This document shows positions 10,083 through 20,687 of a stretch of DNA of 64,000 nt, one piece after another (within the stretch, counting starts at the first letter, position 1; every line of letters starts with the position of its first letter). The DNA comes from Diatrype stigma (lineage: Eukaryota > Ascomycota > Sordariomycetes > Xylariales > Diatrypaceae), in assembly GCA_022225965.2 (NCBI GenBank), contig JAKJXP020000092.1, positions 124,001 through 188,000 on the forward strand. The letters are read 5' to 3'. The notes beneath the pieces were generated by a model, which was not told the DNA's origin, searched no databases, and was given only the letters and a program-made list of their open reading frames with translations. The translations under genes were made by a program, and so were the position numbers.

Positions 10083-12494
10083 ATGAGATTTGCGGACATC
10101 CTCGTTGACTTGGCTTCGGTCGTCAAAGCATCCCGGTCTGTTGCATCTAAGCACATTGAGCTCCGAGCTCACCAGCTAGACCGATATGGGCAGACTTCGA
10201 GTATATTGCGCTCATTGAGACAGCAAGAAACACGCCAGTCTCAGCAGAGTCCGGGTGCTGCACAGACTGGGACCACAACTACGCCTCCGGAACAGCCACA
10301 TGATGCTGAACCTAACGGGAGGCCTGAGGTTGAGCCGGAGAGCCAGACGACATCCAATGCACCAGTGGAGACAGCGGGCAAACTACGAGATGATACCCTC
10401 CTTTCTTCATCGAAGCAGCCACATGCCCATAGGAACCTTTTCCAGAGTGAACCTGCCCGGAAGCCGGAGCTACTTCGACCAGACCAAGGGGCCATTCTGA
10501 GTGAGCTTAAGCGCTCTGCCGAGGTTGATGCGCAACAAGAAAAGGTCAAATTCTCGCCCCAGCCCTTGTATCCGGGACACAAAGCCCCTCGGCCCAAAAT
10601 TCCGGATGATGTGCCGCCCGATGTGAACGTTGACGTTTTCCACACTACTCGTGGATCTAAACTACTAGAGGCTCAAGACGAACTACCTAGAAACAAACAG
10701 CCTCAGGCCCGGCCTCCGACTCCCAGTTGGTTCAAGGACTTCGGCCACAAGAAGGCGGAAGCCAAGGAGGATGATAGTCGTATCTCCCCCAACTCTGCCG
10801 CGCTTTCTAATGAAGCATCCCAGCCGCCTATTAAAGAGACGTCACCGGTGACTTCAACTGGGACGGCTCCAGTCGAGACACTCGCGGAAACCCCGAGCAT
10901 CGACATAAAAGACGGTTGGGCAGAAGATGAGCACACTAATACGGCCAGCGATGTTTCATCACGGGCAGAAGAGAAGGAGCCCATTCCCTCTGAGCCCTTG
11001 CAAACCACTTCACCCGTCAGCGAGTCTACAACAACGACAGCAACACCGACGCCGACTTATGCTCTCCGAGAGTCTAAAGTGCCGGCCACGCGATTGAGCA
11101 GAATGTGGAACTACGGAGGGTTAGCAGCCGGCATGGTCGGCGGGGCCATCAGCGAGAGCTTCAGCCGAGGATTCGGCGGCGGCGGAGAGGGCTCCGTACT
11201 ACTCAGCGCCGGGAACATGGAGCGGCTGGTAGCCAAGCTGTCGCGGATGCGGGGCGCAGCGCTGAAGATCGGGCAGATGATGAGCTTCCAGGACGCAAAG
11301 ATGCTGCCGGCGCCAATCCAAGAGGTCCTGCAGCGGGTCCAGGACCGCGCCGACTACATGCCGGCCTGGCAGCGCGACCGCGTGCTCGCGGCCAGCCTCG
11401 GCCCGGCGTGGCGGGACCTCTTCGACGAGTTCGACGAGAAGCCGATGGCGGCGGCGTCGATCGGGCAGGTGCACCGGGCGACGCTCAAGTCGCCTTCGTC
11501 CTCCGGGGGCAGCGGAGGCGTCGTCAAGGTGGCCGTCAAGATCCAGTTCCCGGGCGTGGCCGACTCGATCAACTCGGACCTCGACAACCTGTCGATGCTG
11601 CTGACGGCGTCCAAGATGCTGCCCAAGGGCCTGTACCTGAACAAGACCATCGACAACGCCCGCACCGAGCTCGGCTGGGAGTGCGACTACGAGCGCGAGG
11701 CCGCGTGCGGCCGCCGGTACCGCGACCTGCTCGCCGACGAGGCCGACGTGTTCGCCGTGCCCCGCATCTACGCCGAGGCCTCGGGCCGCCACGTACTGAC
11801 CATGGAGTTCATGGAGGGCACGGGCGTCACGCGCGCGGCCCCCGGCCTCACCCAGGACCAGCGCGACTGGATCGGCACGCAGGTCCTGCGCCTGTGCCTG
11901 CGCGAGATCACCGAGTTCCGCTTCATGCAGACGGACCCCAACTGGACCAACTTCCTGTACGACGGCCGGAACGGGAAGCTCGCGCTGCTCGACTTCGGCG
12001 CGTCGCGCGAGTTCCCCGCGCCGTTCGTGGCGCGCTACGTGGCGCTGCTGGCGGCGGCGGCGCGGGCCGACCGGGCCGCGGTCGTGGCCCTCTCGCAGCA
12101 GCTGGGGTACCTGACGGGCCACGAGAGCCGGGCGATGCTGGACGCGCACGTGGCGTCGATCCTGACGCTGGCGGAACCCTTCCTGGCCTCGGCCCCGGCC
12201 GTCTACGACTTCCGCGACCAGACCATCACGGAGCGCGTGCGCGGCCTCATCCCCGTCATGGTGCGCGAGCGCCTGGCCCCGCCGCCCGAGGAGACCTACA
12301 GCCTGCACCGCAAGCTGAGCGGCGCCTTCCTGCTGTGCGCGCGCCTCGGCAGCCGCGTGCGCTGCCGCGAGATGTTCGTCCGGGCGCTGGAGAAGGCCGA
12401 GGCGAGCGAGGAGATTGGGGGCGAGCTGAGGGAGGCGCGCGCTGAGGGAGGGGGCGTTGTAGATCGAGGTAAGGAGCTAGAGCAGTTGTTGTAG
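10083..12494 (+). CDS. Coq8/ABC1 atypical kinase of ubiquinone biosynthesis
   Basis: Coq8 (UbiB/ADCK3 family) is a mitochondrial inner-membrane ATPase/atypical kinase that supports the CoQ-synthesis complex. This is an intronless 803-aa frame. The family signatures are visible: KIGQ (K395, the KxGQ motif), the Ala-rich loop MAAASIGQV (about 455-463) replacing a P-loop, the VAVKIQFPGV lysine (K486), DPNWTNFLYD, and DFGAS (D637) as the metal-binding DFG. Residues about 50-340 are low-complexity, rich in Pro, Ser, Thr, Glu and Gln, and probably disordered; the core domain starts at about 345. The first ATG gives a moderately basic N-terminus compatible with import. Base composition changes sharply near 11100, where the conserved core becomes extremely GC-rich at third positions. 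The gene is convergent with RRP36, 365 bp away. Confidence 0.93.
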   Translation: MRFADILVDLASVVKASRSVASKHIELRAHQLDRYGQTSSILRSLRQQETRQSQQSPGAAQTGTTTTPPEQPHDAEPNGRPEVEPESQTTSNAPVETAGKLRDDTLLSSSKQPHAHRNLFQSEPARKPELLRPDQGAILSELKRSAEVDAQQEKVKFSPQPLYPGHKAPRPKIPDDVPPDVNVDVFHTTRGSKLLEAQDELPRNKQPQARPPTPSWFKDFGHKKAEAKEDDSRISPNSAALSNEASQPPIKETSPVTSTGTAPVETLAETPSIDIKDGWAEDEHTNTASDVSSRAEEKEPIPSEPLQTTSPVSESTTTTATPTPTYALRESKVPATRLSRMWNYGGLAAGMVGGAISESFSRGFGGGGEGSVLLSAGNMERLVAKLSRMRGAALKIGQMMSFQDAKMLPAPIQEVLQRVQDRADYMPAWQRDRVLAASLGPAWRDLFDEFDEKPMAAASIGQVHRATLKSPSSSGGSGGVVKVAVKIQFPGVADSINSDLDNLSMLLTASKMLPKGLYLNKTIDNARTELGWECDYEREAACGRRYRDLLADEADVFAVPRIYAEASGRHVLTMEFMEGTGVTRAAPGLTQDQRDWIGTQVLRLCLREITEFRFMQTDPNWTNFLYDGRNGKLALLDFGASREFPAPFVARYVALLAAAARADRAAVVALSQQLGYLTGHESRAMLDAHVASILTLAEPFLASAPAVYDFRDQTITERVRGLIPVMVRERLAPPPEETYSLHRKLSGAFLLCARLGSRVRCREMFVRALEKAEASEEIGGELREARAEGGGVVDRGKELEQLL

Positions 12495-12859
12495 ATGGCG
12501 AAAGTGAGTGGTGTGTGGGTGGCATGTTGGCAATAATGATGTTTTGTAGGATTAATGTGTCACGATAGAGATGAAGCACACAAGGGGACAGGAAAAGATA
12601 TATACGGATAGACAGAAGGGTGACGTTGAAGTGGGTGATATCACATTAGAATATATAGATATACCGCTTCTAGGTAAGAGGTGTACAATAGGCATGTCAT
12701 TTCATCTCCCATCACTGTAATCATGTGCCAAGTATTCACAGCCATTCTCTTATATACGTTAGGTATCATTTGCATTTGCATTGGCATCGGCATCCCAACC
12801 TTCCCACGTTAGGAAGAACACCGATACAGATGTAAATACGAGACATAAAAGCACAAGCA
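12495..12859. other. Convergent 3' spacer COQ8/RRP36
   Basis: This 365-bp AT-richer spacer lies between the convergent stop codons of COQ8 and RRP36. It presumably carries both 3' UTRs and polyadenylation signals. No gene is seen. Confidence 0.5.
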
Positions 12860-13970
12860 TCACGACGGCCGCTCCCGCCGAGCCATGGGCATCTCCCTGC
12901 GCTCCCTCGACGCGAGCTTCTTCCGACGGCGCTCGATGGTGTGGTCGACCTGGCCCTTCTTCATGCCGGCGAAGCGGTCGACGAGCAGCTGCTTGCGCTG
13001 CTCGCTGCGCTTGAGGTAGAAGGGGGCGCTCTTCTTGCCCTCGCGCACGAGCTCCTTCTCGCGGCGCCGGTGCTCCGCCACCAGCGCCTTCTCCGAGTCG
13101 CGCCGCTGCTGCGTGCGCCGCCGGTCCTGCATCGACGCGAGCGCGCGCTTGAGCTCCTCCAGCTCCCGGGTCGCGGCTGCCTCGGCCGCGCCTGCGCCCC
13201 GGGCCTTCGCCTTCTTCGCCGCCGCCTTGGCCGCCTGCACCGCCTCCTTCAGCCGCGCCATCTCCGTCTCCTGGTACTCGTCCAGGAACGCGTACGCCCG
13301 CCGCGTCCGCTCCTCGTCCGCCGGCGTCAGGCCCGCGTTGGACCGCGCCGCCAGCAGCGGGTCGAACCGCGGGTCCCGCGCCGCGACCGGCGTCGCCGAC
13401 GACACGACCTCCCGCCTCCGGCCTACGGGCCGCTTGCTGGACTGCTCGGCTGGCGCGTGCTTGTTGGTTCGGCCGGCGACTCTGGCAAATTTCTTGTTCC
13501 TGGAGGCGTCCCAAGCGGGGGCTTCTTGTTGCTCTTCCGCATCGGAGTTGTTGTCGCTATCGTCGTCGTCTTCGCCTCCTCGCCCTTTTTTCCGCCGTGT
13601 GCTCGGTAGTGTGGCTTGTGCTTTCGCGAGGGCGCCGAACGAGACTTGCGAGGCGTCTATCTCTGGGTCGTCTTCGTCTTCGTCTTCATCTTCATCTTCG
13701 TCGTCCTCGTTCTCTGACTGGCGATACGTTAGTCTTGTCTGGCTTTCGGTTTTGCAACCAGTTGCAGAATGCGCGTCTTTGGATATATACCTCGTCAACA
13801 TCTTCCTCGTCACTGTCCCCTTCACTATTATCCTCTGAATGGCTTCCGTCGTTGCTACTCTCCTCTTCACTTAAGACCTCCTCAGGCTCGGGCTCATTCT
13901 TCATCGCCCTAACTCGCCGTTGGAGATGGTTCAGGGGGGCTTTTCGCTTTCCTAAACTTGGTCGGTCCAT
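12860..13970 (-). CDS. rRNA biogenesis protein Rrp36
   Basis: Rrp36 is a nucleolar component of the 90S/small-subunit processome needed for early 35S pre-rRNA cleavages leading to 18S rRNA. Exons 13970-13791 and 13717-12860 (minus) give 345 aa with a phase-0 intron of 73 nt. The start MDRPSLGKRKAPL is the first ATG; the open frame reaches back only to a TTG. N-terminal acidic tracts (runs of Asp and Glu) flank the intron. The conserved Rrp36 region has SKRPVGRRREVV followed by RDPRFDPL, a long Ala/Lys/Arg/Glu helix, and the C-terminal FYLKRSEQRKQLLVDRF and KKGQVDHTIERRRKKLASRE blocks. It is divergent from the FCP1-like gene across 683 bp and convergent with COQ8. Confidence 0.92.
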
Positions 13971-14653
13971 TGTGATGTTCAAATGTTGTATGACGAGTGA
14001 TGCTGATCCGGTGGTTATGCTGGTCTACCCTGTTGAGTAAGTATCCAAGATTGAATTCGTAGGTACGGTAGGTATGTAGGTATAGGTACCTATAACTCTC
14101 CCTATAACTTCGGAAGCTAGGTACTGGCTATTGGCGGTTCGGGGAAGTCCTTAGCTGAAAAAAGTTGGTGGGGCTCCGAGTCTTGATAAGATTAGAGCTT
14201 GATAAGATCAAATTGGCTTTGAACCTTGGAACCTTGGAATTTAAGGGTCCTGACTACAGTGCATTATCGATAAGAACATTGCTGTTTCACTCCCCTAATT
14301 CGTCGCTCCACTGGGATTCAAGATTCACTCAGCAGAAGTTCTTACCCAAGTAACCAAGTAACCAGGCTGCCTGTTCGCAACTGATTATCACCCCCTCCCC
14401 TTACCTCTATCAGCGCGCCGTGACACGTACTTGTCCTTGTCCGATATCCTCTCCCTTTATGTTTCCCTCTTCACCCTCGCGTCACGTGCTGGCTGCAATA
14501 GCCAAGAATACAAGGTGGCGCCAACAGTTACAACCCTACCCCAGTCTGGTACCGCATATACCGATACAGATAAATAATACTCCATCGCGCTTACAATCCA
14601 CTGGCAACGCGGCCCAGACAATACCAAAGGGGTCTGCCGTTCAAGACACCATC
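13971..14653. promoter_or_regulatory. Divergent promoter region RRP36 / FCP1-like
   Basis: This 683-bp region lies between divergent starts. At 14059-14092 it contains a cluster of GTAGGTA units ending in a perfect TAGGTACCTA palindrome (14083-14092). An open frame extends upstream of the FCP1-like start to a GTG at 14420 and includes an ATG at 14459. I take the later ATG with a good context (ACCATCATGAGC). Confidence 0.4.
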
Positions 14654-15586
14654 ATGAGCGCGGCCGGTTTCGGGTACATGCCCTATCCACCGGCAGGGGC
14701 AGGGCCAGGAGCAGGGACGCAAATACCGCCACAAGCATTATCGTTTAACCCTTTTGCACCAGCCTTCACCCCGGCTACCTCCGGTCAGCAACGGCCTCAT
14801 TCACAGTCACGGTCCCGGTCCCGGTCCCCGATGCGAGGCAAGGGCAAGGGCCAATTTCCAGAGAAGAGGGACGAGCGGGCGCAACCATCCCGCGCGTCGG
14901 GCGGCATCCCGAACCCGACGCCGGAGTACCTGGTGCACGCGTCGCTGCCGCCGCTGCTGCTGCCGCACCCGCGCCAGATCCTGGTGGTGATCGACCTGAA
15001 CGGGACGCTGCTGTTCCGGCCGAGCCGGAAGAACCCGAGCCAGTTCGTGGAGCGGCCGCACGCGCGCCGGTTCCTGTCGTACTGCATCGACACGTTCCAC
15101 GTGGCCATCTGGTCGTCGGCCAAGCCCGACAACGTGCGCCGCATGTGCGATCAGCTGATGACGCCCGAGCAGCGCCAGCGCGTCGTCGCCATCTGGGGGC
15201 GCGACAAGTTCGGCCTCGACGCCGCCGACTACAACCGCCGCGTGCAGTGCTACAAGCGCCTGGGCGCGCTCTGGGGCGCCCACGAGGTCGCCCGCACCCA
15301 CCCGCGCTTCGACGAGGGCGTCCGCTGGAGCCAGGCCGACACTGTGCTCATCGACGACTCGCTCGAGAAGGCCCGCAGCGAGCCCTACAACCTCGTCCCT
15401 ATCCCCGAGTTCATGGGCGACCCCAACGAGCCCGGCTACATCCTGCCCCAGGTCCACGACTACATCAACGAGTGCAGCCGCCAGGCCGACATCAGCACGT
15501 ACATCCGCATGTCGCCGTTTCAATCCAAGGCCAACTTCATGCTAGGGGCTCCTGCCGTCGCCAATGCCGCCGCCCCCGCTGCTTAG
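14654..15586 (+). CDS. FCP1/NIF-domain (HAD) phosphatase-like protein
   Basis: This is a 310-aa protein whose residues about 108-285 form an FCP1-homology/NIF (HAD-superfamily) domain, as in CTD phosphatases, Dullard and Tim50. Visible landmarks are motif I IDLNGTLLF (D114, N116), motif II VAIWSSAKP, a lysine in VQCYKRLG, and motif IV VLIDDSLEKA (D234-D235). In active FCP1-type enzymes motif I is DxDGT, the second Asp acting as acid/base. Here it is Asn, so catalysis may be altered or the protein may be a binding module. The N-terminal 100 residues are Pro/Gly/Ser/Arg-rich, with an RSRSRSP stretch suggesting a nuclear/RS-like tail. From about 14880 the gene is extremely GC-rich. An upstream ATG at 14459 would add 65 residues. 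Confidence 0.82.
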   Translation: MSAAGFGYMPYPPAGAGPGAGTQIPPQALSFNPFAPAFTPATSGQQRPHSQSRSRSRSPMRGKGKGQFPEKRDERAQPSRASGGIPNPTPEYLVHASLPPLLLPHPRQILVVIDLNGTLLFRPSRKNPSQFVERPHARRFLSYCIDTFHVAIWSSAKPDNVRRMCDQLMTPEQRQRVVAIWGRDKFGLDAADYNRRVQCYKRLGALWGAHEVARTHPRFDEGVRWSQADTVLIDDSLEKARSEPYNLVPIPEFMGDPNEPGYILPQVHDYINECSRQADISTYIRMSPFQSKANFMLGAPAVANAAAPAA

Positions 15587-18204
15587 GAGGCCTTGCATGC
15601 TGTTGCTACAACACTTCCTCTCGCGCCAACCAATGCAGCTACCGTTTGGCAAGCGCCGGAATAATCTCGAGCTGGCAAAGCAGTACGCTGGGCAGGCTTC
15701 TGCAAGATGGGCGTCAAACTATAGGCGCACTCAGCAGCACCAAACGATTACTCGTGTAGGACTCGTCTAGGGGTACACGTCGACTGTGACTGTTGGTTAA
15801 TCATACCATCTCGGTACCCGCTAGCATGTCCCTTTGTCCAGTGTCAAATTGCCAATGCGGTTTCTATGGGTCTATCGCCAGTGTCTGCGGTAGCCAACAT
15901 AAGCTTCTGCTCTTCCTCATTCGACAGAGAATCCCTGCGAATCATGTCGGATCAACTCGCTCACGTCTCCCTCACAACGACTTCATACTAGGCGACTGTA
16001 GACTTGTACAAGTCTAGCAAGCAGCTTACTATGTCAATCGAGTGTATCGAAAGAACTCGGCGAAGCAAGGCGGTGGAACTCAATCTTGTTCGTTGGCAGG
16101 CGGATGCATGACCCCCAGCCACGCTTGTGTAGACTTCACTCGAGCCTAATAAGCTTAGTGAAGATAGACATCAGAGGTTATATGCAGTCTACGGCATCGT
16201 TCATCTCATAGTGCCTGACGTGCACTGCCTTCCGCAGGTTATACTAAAGGCACAGTGAGCAGGAGCGGGCCAACTAGTCATGTACCAAGGCGTCGGGTTG
16301 TGCGTATATGCTTACACGATTGATGTATACTAAATACCTCTAGATCATAATAGAACTGAGAACCTATCTTCTCACTCAAAACGGTTGTCATCATGGTCAC
16401 GGCAAAATCTATTGTGTATAATGAGCATGTTTAGATCATTTTAGGTGTGATCCGATTAATGATCGAGGATAAGGTTTTGTGTCCTGCTCTTCTGGGTAAC
16501 CAGTTGAGGTTGATACACACATACACAATGTAGTACCTGCGAAAGGGGCATCCACTCCAAGACACAGCTAACCTATCCAGTTATCTTAGCCTTCTGCCAT
16601 GGAGATCTAAACGTCAGAGCAGTCTACGATCTAGTTAGATCTAGTTCGATCAAGACATACAGTATACTTTCTTCTTCATACCTATATACACTCAGAAGAA
16701 ACTCGTCAGTCTGCATAATTCCTGTCCTCCCCCATATACATACTTGACGTTATGACTATTACGAGCACCTGCGATAGGTGGGGGACACTCTTGGCAACGA
16801 TCGCTTGACCACATAGATCTTGAGAAGCCCTTCTAGGCATTCCACCACGGGTTGTTACGTCATTCGTTGATTCATCGCCCACGAGACTTGGGCTACTGTT
16901 TGCATAGAACTACAGCTTGGGTGCGAACACACGGCCGACAGCCGATTCGTTTGTGAAATTCTACCTCAAGTTGTTATCCTCCTTCCTATCCTGAACTTGG
17001 CAGCCGTCTATCATTCCTTTTCAAGCACGAGGCGTCTAGGTGCTCCCATCCCACCAACCAGCCAGCCTCTGTGCTATGCCGTGGTCCCGTGATAAGGCTG
17101 GGATCTACACTGTCAGACTGTGCCGTACCACTCATTGGCCCCATTACCCCATTCCCGAGGAGAGCATCGACTAATAAGGTTCAACCCGACGAGATACAGT
17201 GGACGTGGGGTCAGATCATTCGTGACCCGTGAAAAGAAAGAAAATACGGGGGCCCCCTCATAGTAGGCTGACATGCAGATGCCTCAAACCCTCCCTGTCG
17301 GTAATTGGTAGCGCCAAGCAGAATCCCCATACCGCGTCCCGTGAAGCATGTCAGCTGCATCTGCTCCAGTGCCGATCAAGGGTTCAACCTGCGAGTAACA
17401 CGGTATCGTTAGTCGACATTGCCTCTTCACCATCGAATCCCGTAGCTCCTTTTCAAGTATACGTTACCTGCTAGCTGCTTGCCAGTCGGGTTCGCTCCAA
17501 GGGACAACATGTTGGTGCGCATGTTGGGCGCGCATGAATGATGACGATGACATAGCGCGGGGCCGGGCTCCTTCGCGCATGGCGGTGGTCGCACGAAGTC
17601 TGAATCCCACCATCTGAGACGCTGTTGGACGTCTGTCGAGCTGGTGGTGCGTTATACGGCTGTGAAATCGAAAGTCGGCACGTGTTCAGTGGAGATGGCG
17701 AAGGCTTCTCGAACGCCTGCTATGAGATCAGCCCGAGGCTACCCACCAACCCGAGACCGTATAGCGGAGTCCCCTTTCATGCGCCTACACCGGAAGCCTC
17801 GCACGGCCTGGTGAACCCAGGGTCCCAGTGCTCAGAATGCTGTGCATTTTTGGGGGTGAAATCTTCTCTGAAGTAACCACCCTCTTGCTCGATGCCACTG
17901 CATTAGGCAATACATGACGACATGTAGTCCTCGCCTTCCTTGAGATGAATGATGTGGCCTCCGTCCCCCCTTCCCATCAGGCCTTACCTCTTGGCGGCAA
18001 TATCCCCCCCCCTGGCGTCAACACCATAGGTGTCATGAGCATGGGAAGGAGTCAACGGGTGGTCATATGGGGGCGATGGGAAGATCTACATAACTGTATA
18101 TATAGGGGTCCGATCTGACCATGCAAATCCCCTTTGTTAGAACATAATGATAACCGAGTTACCTAATCTATTAGCTTGCACACGCAGTCCCACACACTAC
18201 CATC
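15587..18204. other. Gene-poor 2.6 kb intergenic region
   Basis: I found no supportable gene. Frames at 15793-16017, 17229-17474 and 17625-17876 are short, lack motifs and are not joined by splice signals. Local direct repeats of GATCTAGTT occur at about 16628-16650. A tRNA-like B box around 17388 lacks a matching A box and acceptor stem. The last 120 bp hold the GH43 core promoter. Confidence 0.4.
18097..18104 (+). promoter_or_regulatory. TATA element of the GH43 gene
   Basis: A TATATATA stretch inside TGTATATATAGG lies 108 bp upstream of the GH43 ATG, a spacing typical of fungal TATA-containing, regulated genes. Confidence 0.45.
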
Positions 18205-19257
18205 ATGATGCATCACCTCCCATTAGTGTTATCCGTCGTCGCCAGCCTGGTCACCGAAGTGGCGTCAGCCCCGGCCCCCGTCGTGTCCGGCCACGGCCGG
18301 CGTGACAGTCCCGTCCTCGCGGGCTACAACGCCGACCCGAACATCGCCGTCTTCGGGGACACGTACTACATCTACCCGACGGACGACGGGCAGAACTGGG
18401 AGGGCAAGTCCTTCTACGTGTGGACGTCGCCGGACCTGGCGACCTGGACCAAGAGCGCGGAGCCCATCCTGACGCTGAACGGGAAGGAAGGGCCCGGCAA
18501 CGTGCCCTGGTCGGACGGCAAGGCCTGGGCGCCGACCGTCGTCGAGCGCGACGGCAAATACTACTTCTACCACAGCGGCACGAACCCGTCGCAGGGGGGC
18601 CGGCTGACCATCGGCGCGGCGGTGGCCGACTCGCCCGCGGGCCCCTTCACGGGCCAGCCCGAGGCCATGATCCTGAACACGGAGCGGCTCGCGGCGACGG
18701 AGGCGATCGACCCGATGGCGTTCCGCGACCCGCGGACGGGAAAGTACCTGCTGTACTGGGGCAACGGGCGGGCGCTGCACGCGGAGCTCAACGACGACAT
18801 GGTGTCGATCAACTGGGACACGCTGGGGGGGAGCAGCACGGGGGCGAGCGCTACGGGCTCCGATGCGGAGTTGATCGACTACCTCGAGGCGCCCTTCGTC
18901 TTCTTCCGCGCGGGGCTGTACCACATGACGTGGTCGATCAACGACACGCGGTCGGAGGACTACCGGGTCGGGTACGCGACGAGCGAGCGGTCGGCCACGG
19001 GGCCGTGGACGTCGCGCGGCGTCGTGCTGCGCAAGGACGCCGCGCGCGGCATCCTCGGCACCGGCCACCAGTCCGTCGTCAACGTCCCCGGCACCGACGA
19101 CTGGTACATCGCCTACCACCGCTTCGCCATCCCCGGCGGCGACGGCTCCCACCGCGAGACCACCATCGACCGCCTGGCCTTCGACCCGGACACCGGGCTC
19201 ATGCAGCCCGTCGTACCGACGCTGGACAGCGTGTCGCCGCAGCCTATCGTCTCATAG
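18205..19257 (+). CDS. Secreted glycoside hydrolase family 43 enzyme
   Basis: This is an intronless 350-aa protein with a cleavable signal peptide (LPLVLSVVASLVTEVASA, cleavage about residue 22). The rest is a five-bladed GH43 propeller. The three catalytic acids can be placed: the base D44 in GYNADPNI, the pKa-modulating D169 in EAIDPMAFRD, and the acid E228 in YLEAPFVFF. WAPTVVERDGKYYFYHSG and YLLYWGNG are also typical. The family includes beta-xylosidases, alpha-L-arabinofuranosidases and endo-arabinanases; substrate cannot be fixed from sequence alone. There is no added carbohydrate-binding module. It probably acts outside the cell on plant hemicellulose or pectin side chains. Third positions are strongly GC-rich compared with the AT-rich flanks on both sides. 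Confidence 0.92.
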   Translation: MMHHLPLVLSVVASLVTEVASAPAPVVSGHGRRDSPVLAGYNADPNIAVFGDTYYIYPTDDGQNWEGKSFYVWTSPDLATWTKSAEPILTLNGKEGPGNVPWSDGKAWAPTVVERDGKYYFYHSGTNPSQGGRLTIGAAVADSPAGPFTGQPEAMILNTERLAATEAIDPMAFRDPRTGKYLLYWGNGRALHAELNDDMVSINWDTLGGSSTGASATGSDAELIDYLEAPFVFFRAGLYHMTWSINDTRSEDYRVGYATSERSATGPWTSRGVVLRKDAARGILGTGHQSVVNVPGTDDWYIAYHRFAIPGGDGSHRETTIDRLAFDPDTGLMQPVVPTLDSVSPQPIVS

Positions 19258-20687
19258 CAGCAGGTGAATCTGGGGCTGGTGGTGGTGGTGTTGCGCGATC
19301 TTGCCGTCCTCCGTCTTACTTCCTTAGATTACTACTGAAAGCTTTATCTTGTATTAACTATGGCATTGTTTCTCTTGGCGTTTGGCGGGATGTGGTGTTA
19401 AGGCAGCCTGCTTGAGCCGTCGCTACTTGGATACCTACGGGCTTACGAAGTTATGAGATATGTCTATCGCTGGAATTCTTCCGAGTCCGAGACTCCCTTT
19501 TCGAATTAAGTACTCCTTCTATGTGGATCTCGTGCCACTTGCCCTGCGATTGGTGTTTTGAATAATCATAGTATGGTTAAAGGCACAATTGAACCAAAAG
19601 TCTTAGACCTTGAAGCCTGCAAAGGAATATGCTATCACAGGGTCAAAGATCAAGAACAAACGTTCAGTTACTAATGCCTTATAGACCTTGTAAGATTCGG
19701 GTCATATTTGTAACAGAAAACAGCCTATATCATTTAGCTATTTGATCATGATGAATTTATATGTCTTAGTAGTGGATATAATCAGATCATATATTCCACC
19801 TTATTTACCCCTATACTGCTCCTTATAACATGTCCCTATTATATGCGTCCTCTGGGCTATGCCTACCCAGTATGTTTCCGAACCCCTTATATCATTATGT
19901 CGGGCTCTTTCACTCCTTTTCTAGACAAGTCTTTTATCCTAGGAAACTTGACATTAGGCAGATTTGTATATATGCCAAGACCATTTTGTTACCTTCCGCC
20001 TCCTTTAACATTCTTCGACTCACGCAACCCTCTACCCCTTATTTTGCCTGGGTTTTCCCCTTCTACAGCCGTGGATAAAGGCTATAGCAGAAGAAAACCC
20101 CTGCGCCTGTACACCACCTAAATCAGAAGCCACACCTCTGTGAAACTGTGGATATCATGCCTGTCTTAGTACTTCTCAATTTGATAACCCACATTGTCCA
20201 GGAGAAACCTAACAGCCTGGGCACCTATGAGGGACGTTGATGCCAGATGAAAGAGGCAGCTCGTCAAGGCAGTGAACTCGGCAGGGAGGATGGCATACCC
20301 GAACTAGATCACATCTTCAAGTTAACATCAAGATGTTTCATTCCAGCCTCTACGTGCGCTCGTAGACTTCAGCTTCGACTCAGGTGACTAATGTTCAAAT
20401 CATAAATCTCATCCAAGACGTGTGGAATGTATACCCCCAGCCATACCTACTACCCCCCCTTGTCTATACGGAGCGAGAATCCAGCCGAAACAAGTTGGCA
20501 CAAAATATAGTTTTATATCTAAAATGCAACGCCTTCGATCCAATATGATCACCTGCAACTACCCAATACCATTGTCTAACAGATCTGGCCCCAGTATCGA
20601 TCTATCTAGATGTAATCTGTCTGTCTTTGTCTATTACCCCGTCTGTTCCCGCCCGGCCGAACGAAATCCACCCACTCATGTCTCATG
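19258..20687. other. AT-rich intergenic tract, possible decayed repeat
   Basis: No intact gene is seen. From about 19540 to 20160 the sequence is clearly AT-rich and TpA-rich, with remnants of open reading such as 19830-20078. This would fit an old repeat degraded by RIP-type C-to-T mutation, but I cannot name a parent element. The rest probably contains 3' flanks of the GH43 and carrier genes. Confidence 0.3.

Noticed and set aside
11199..12308. Long antisense open frame (369 codons) opposite COQ8, and similar ones opposite phospholipase B, GH43 and RIT1
   Set aside because: These mirror extremely GC-rich sense codons, have Arg/Gly/Val/His-biased composition and contain no motif; the sense strand has clear domains.
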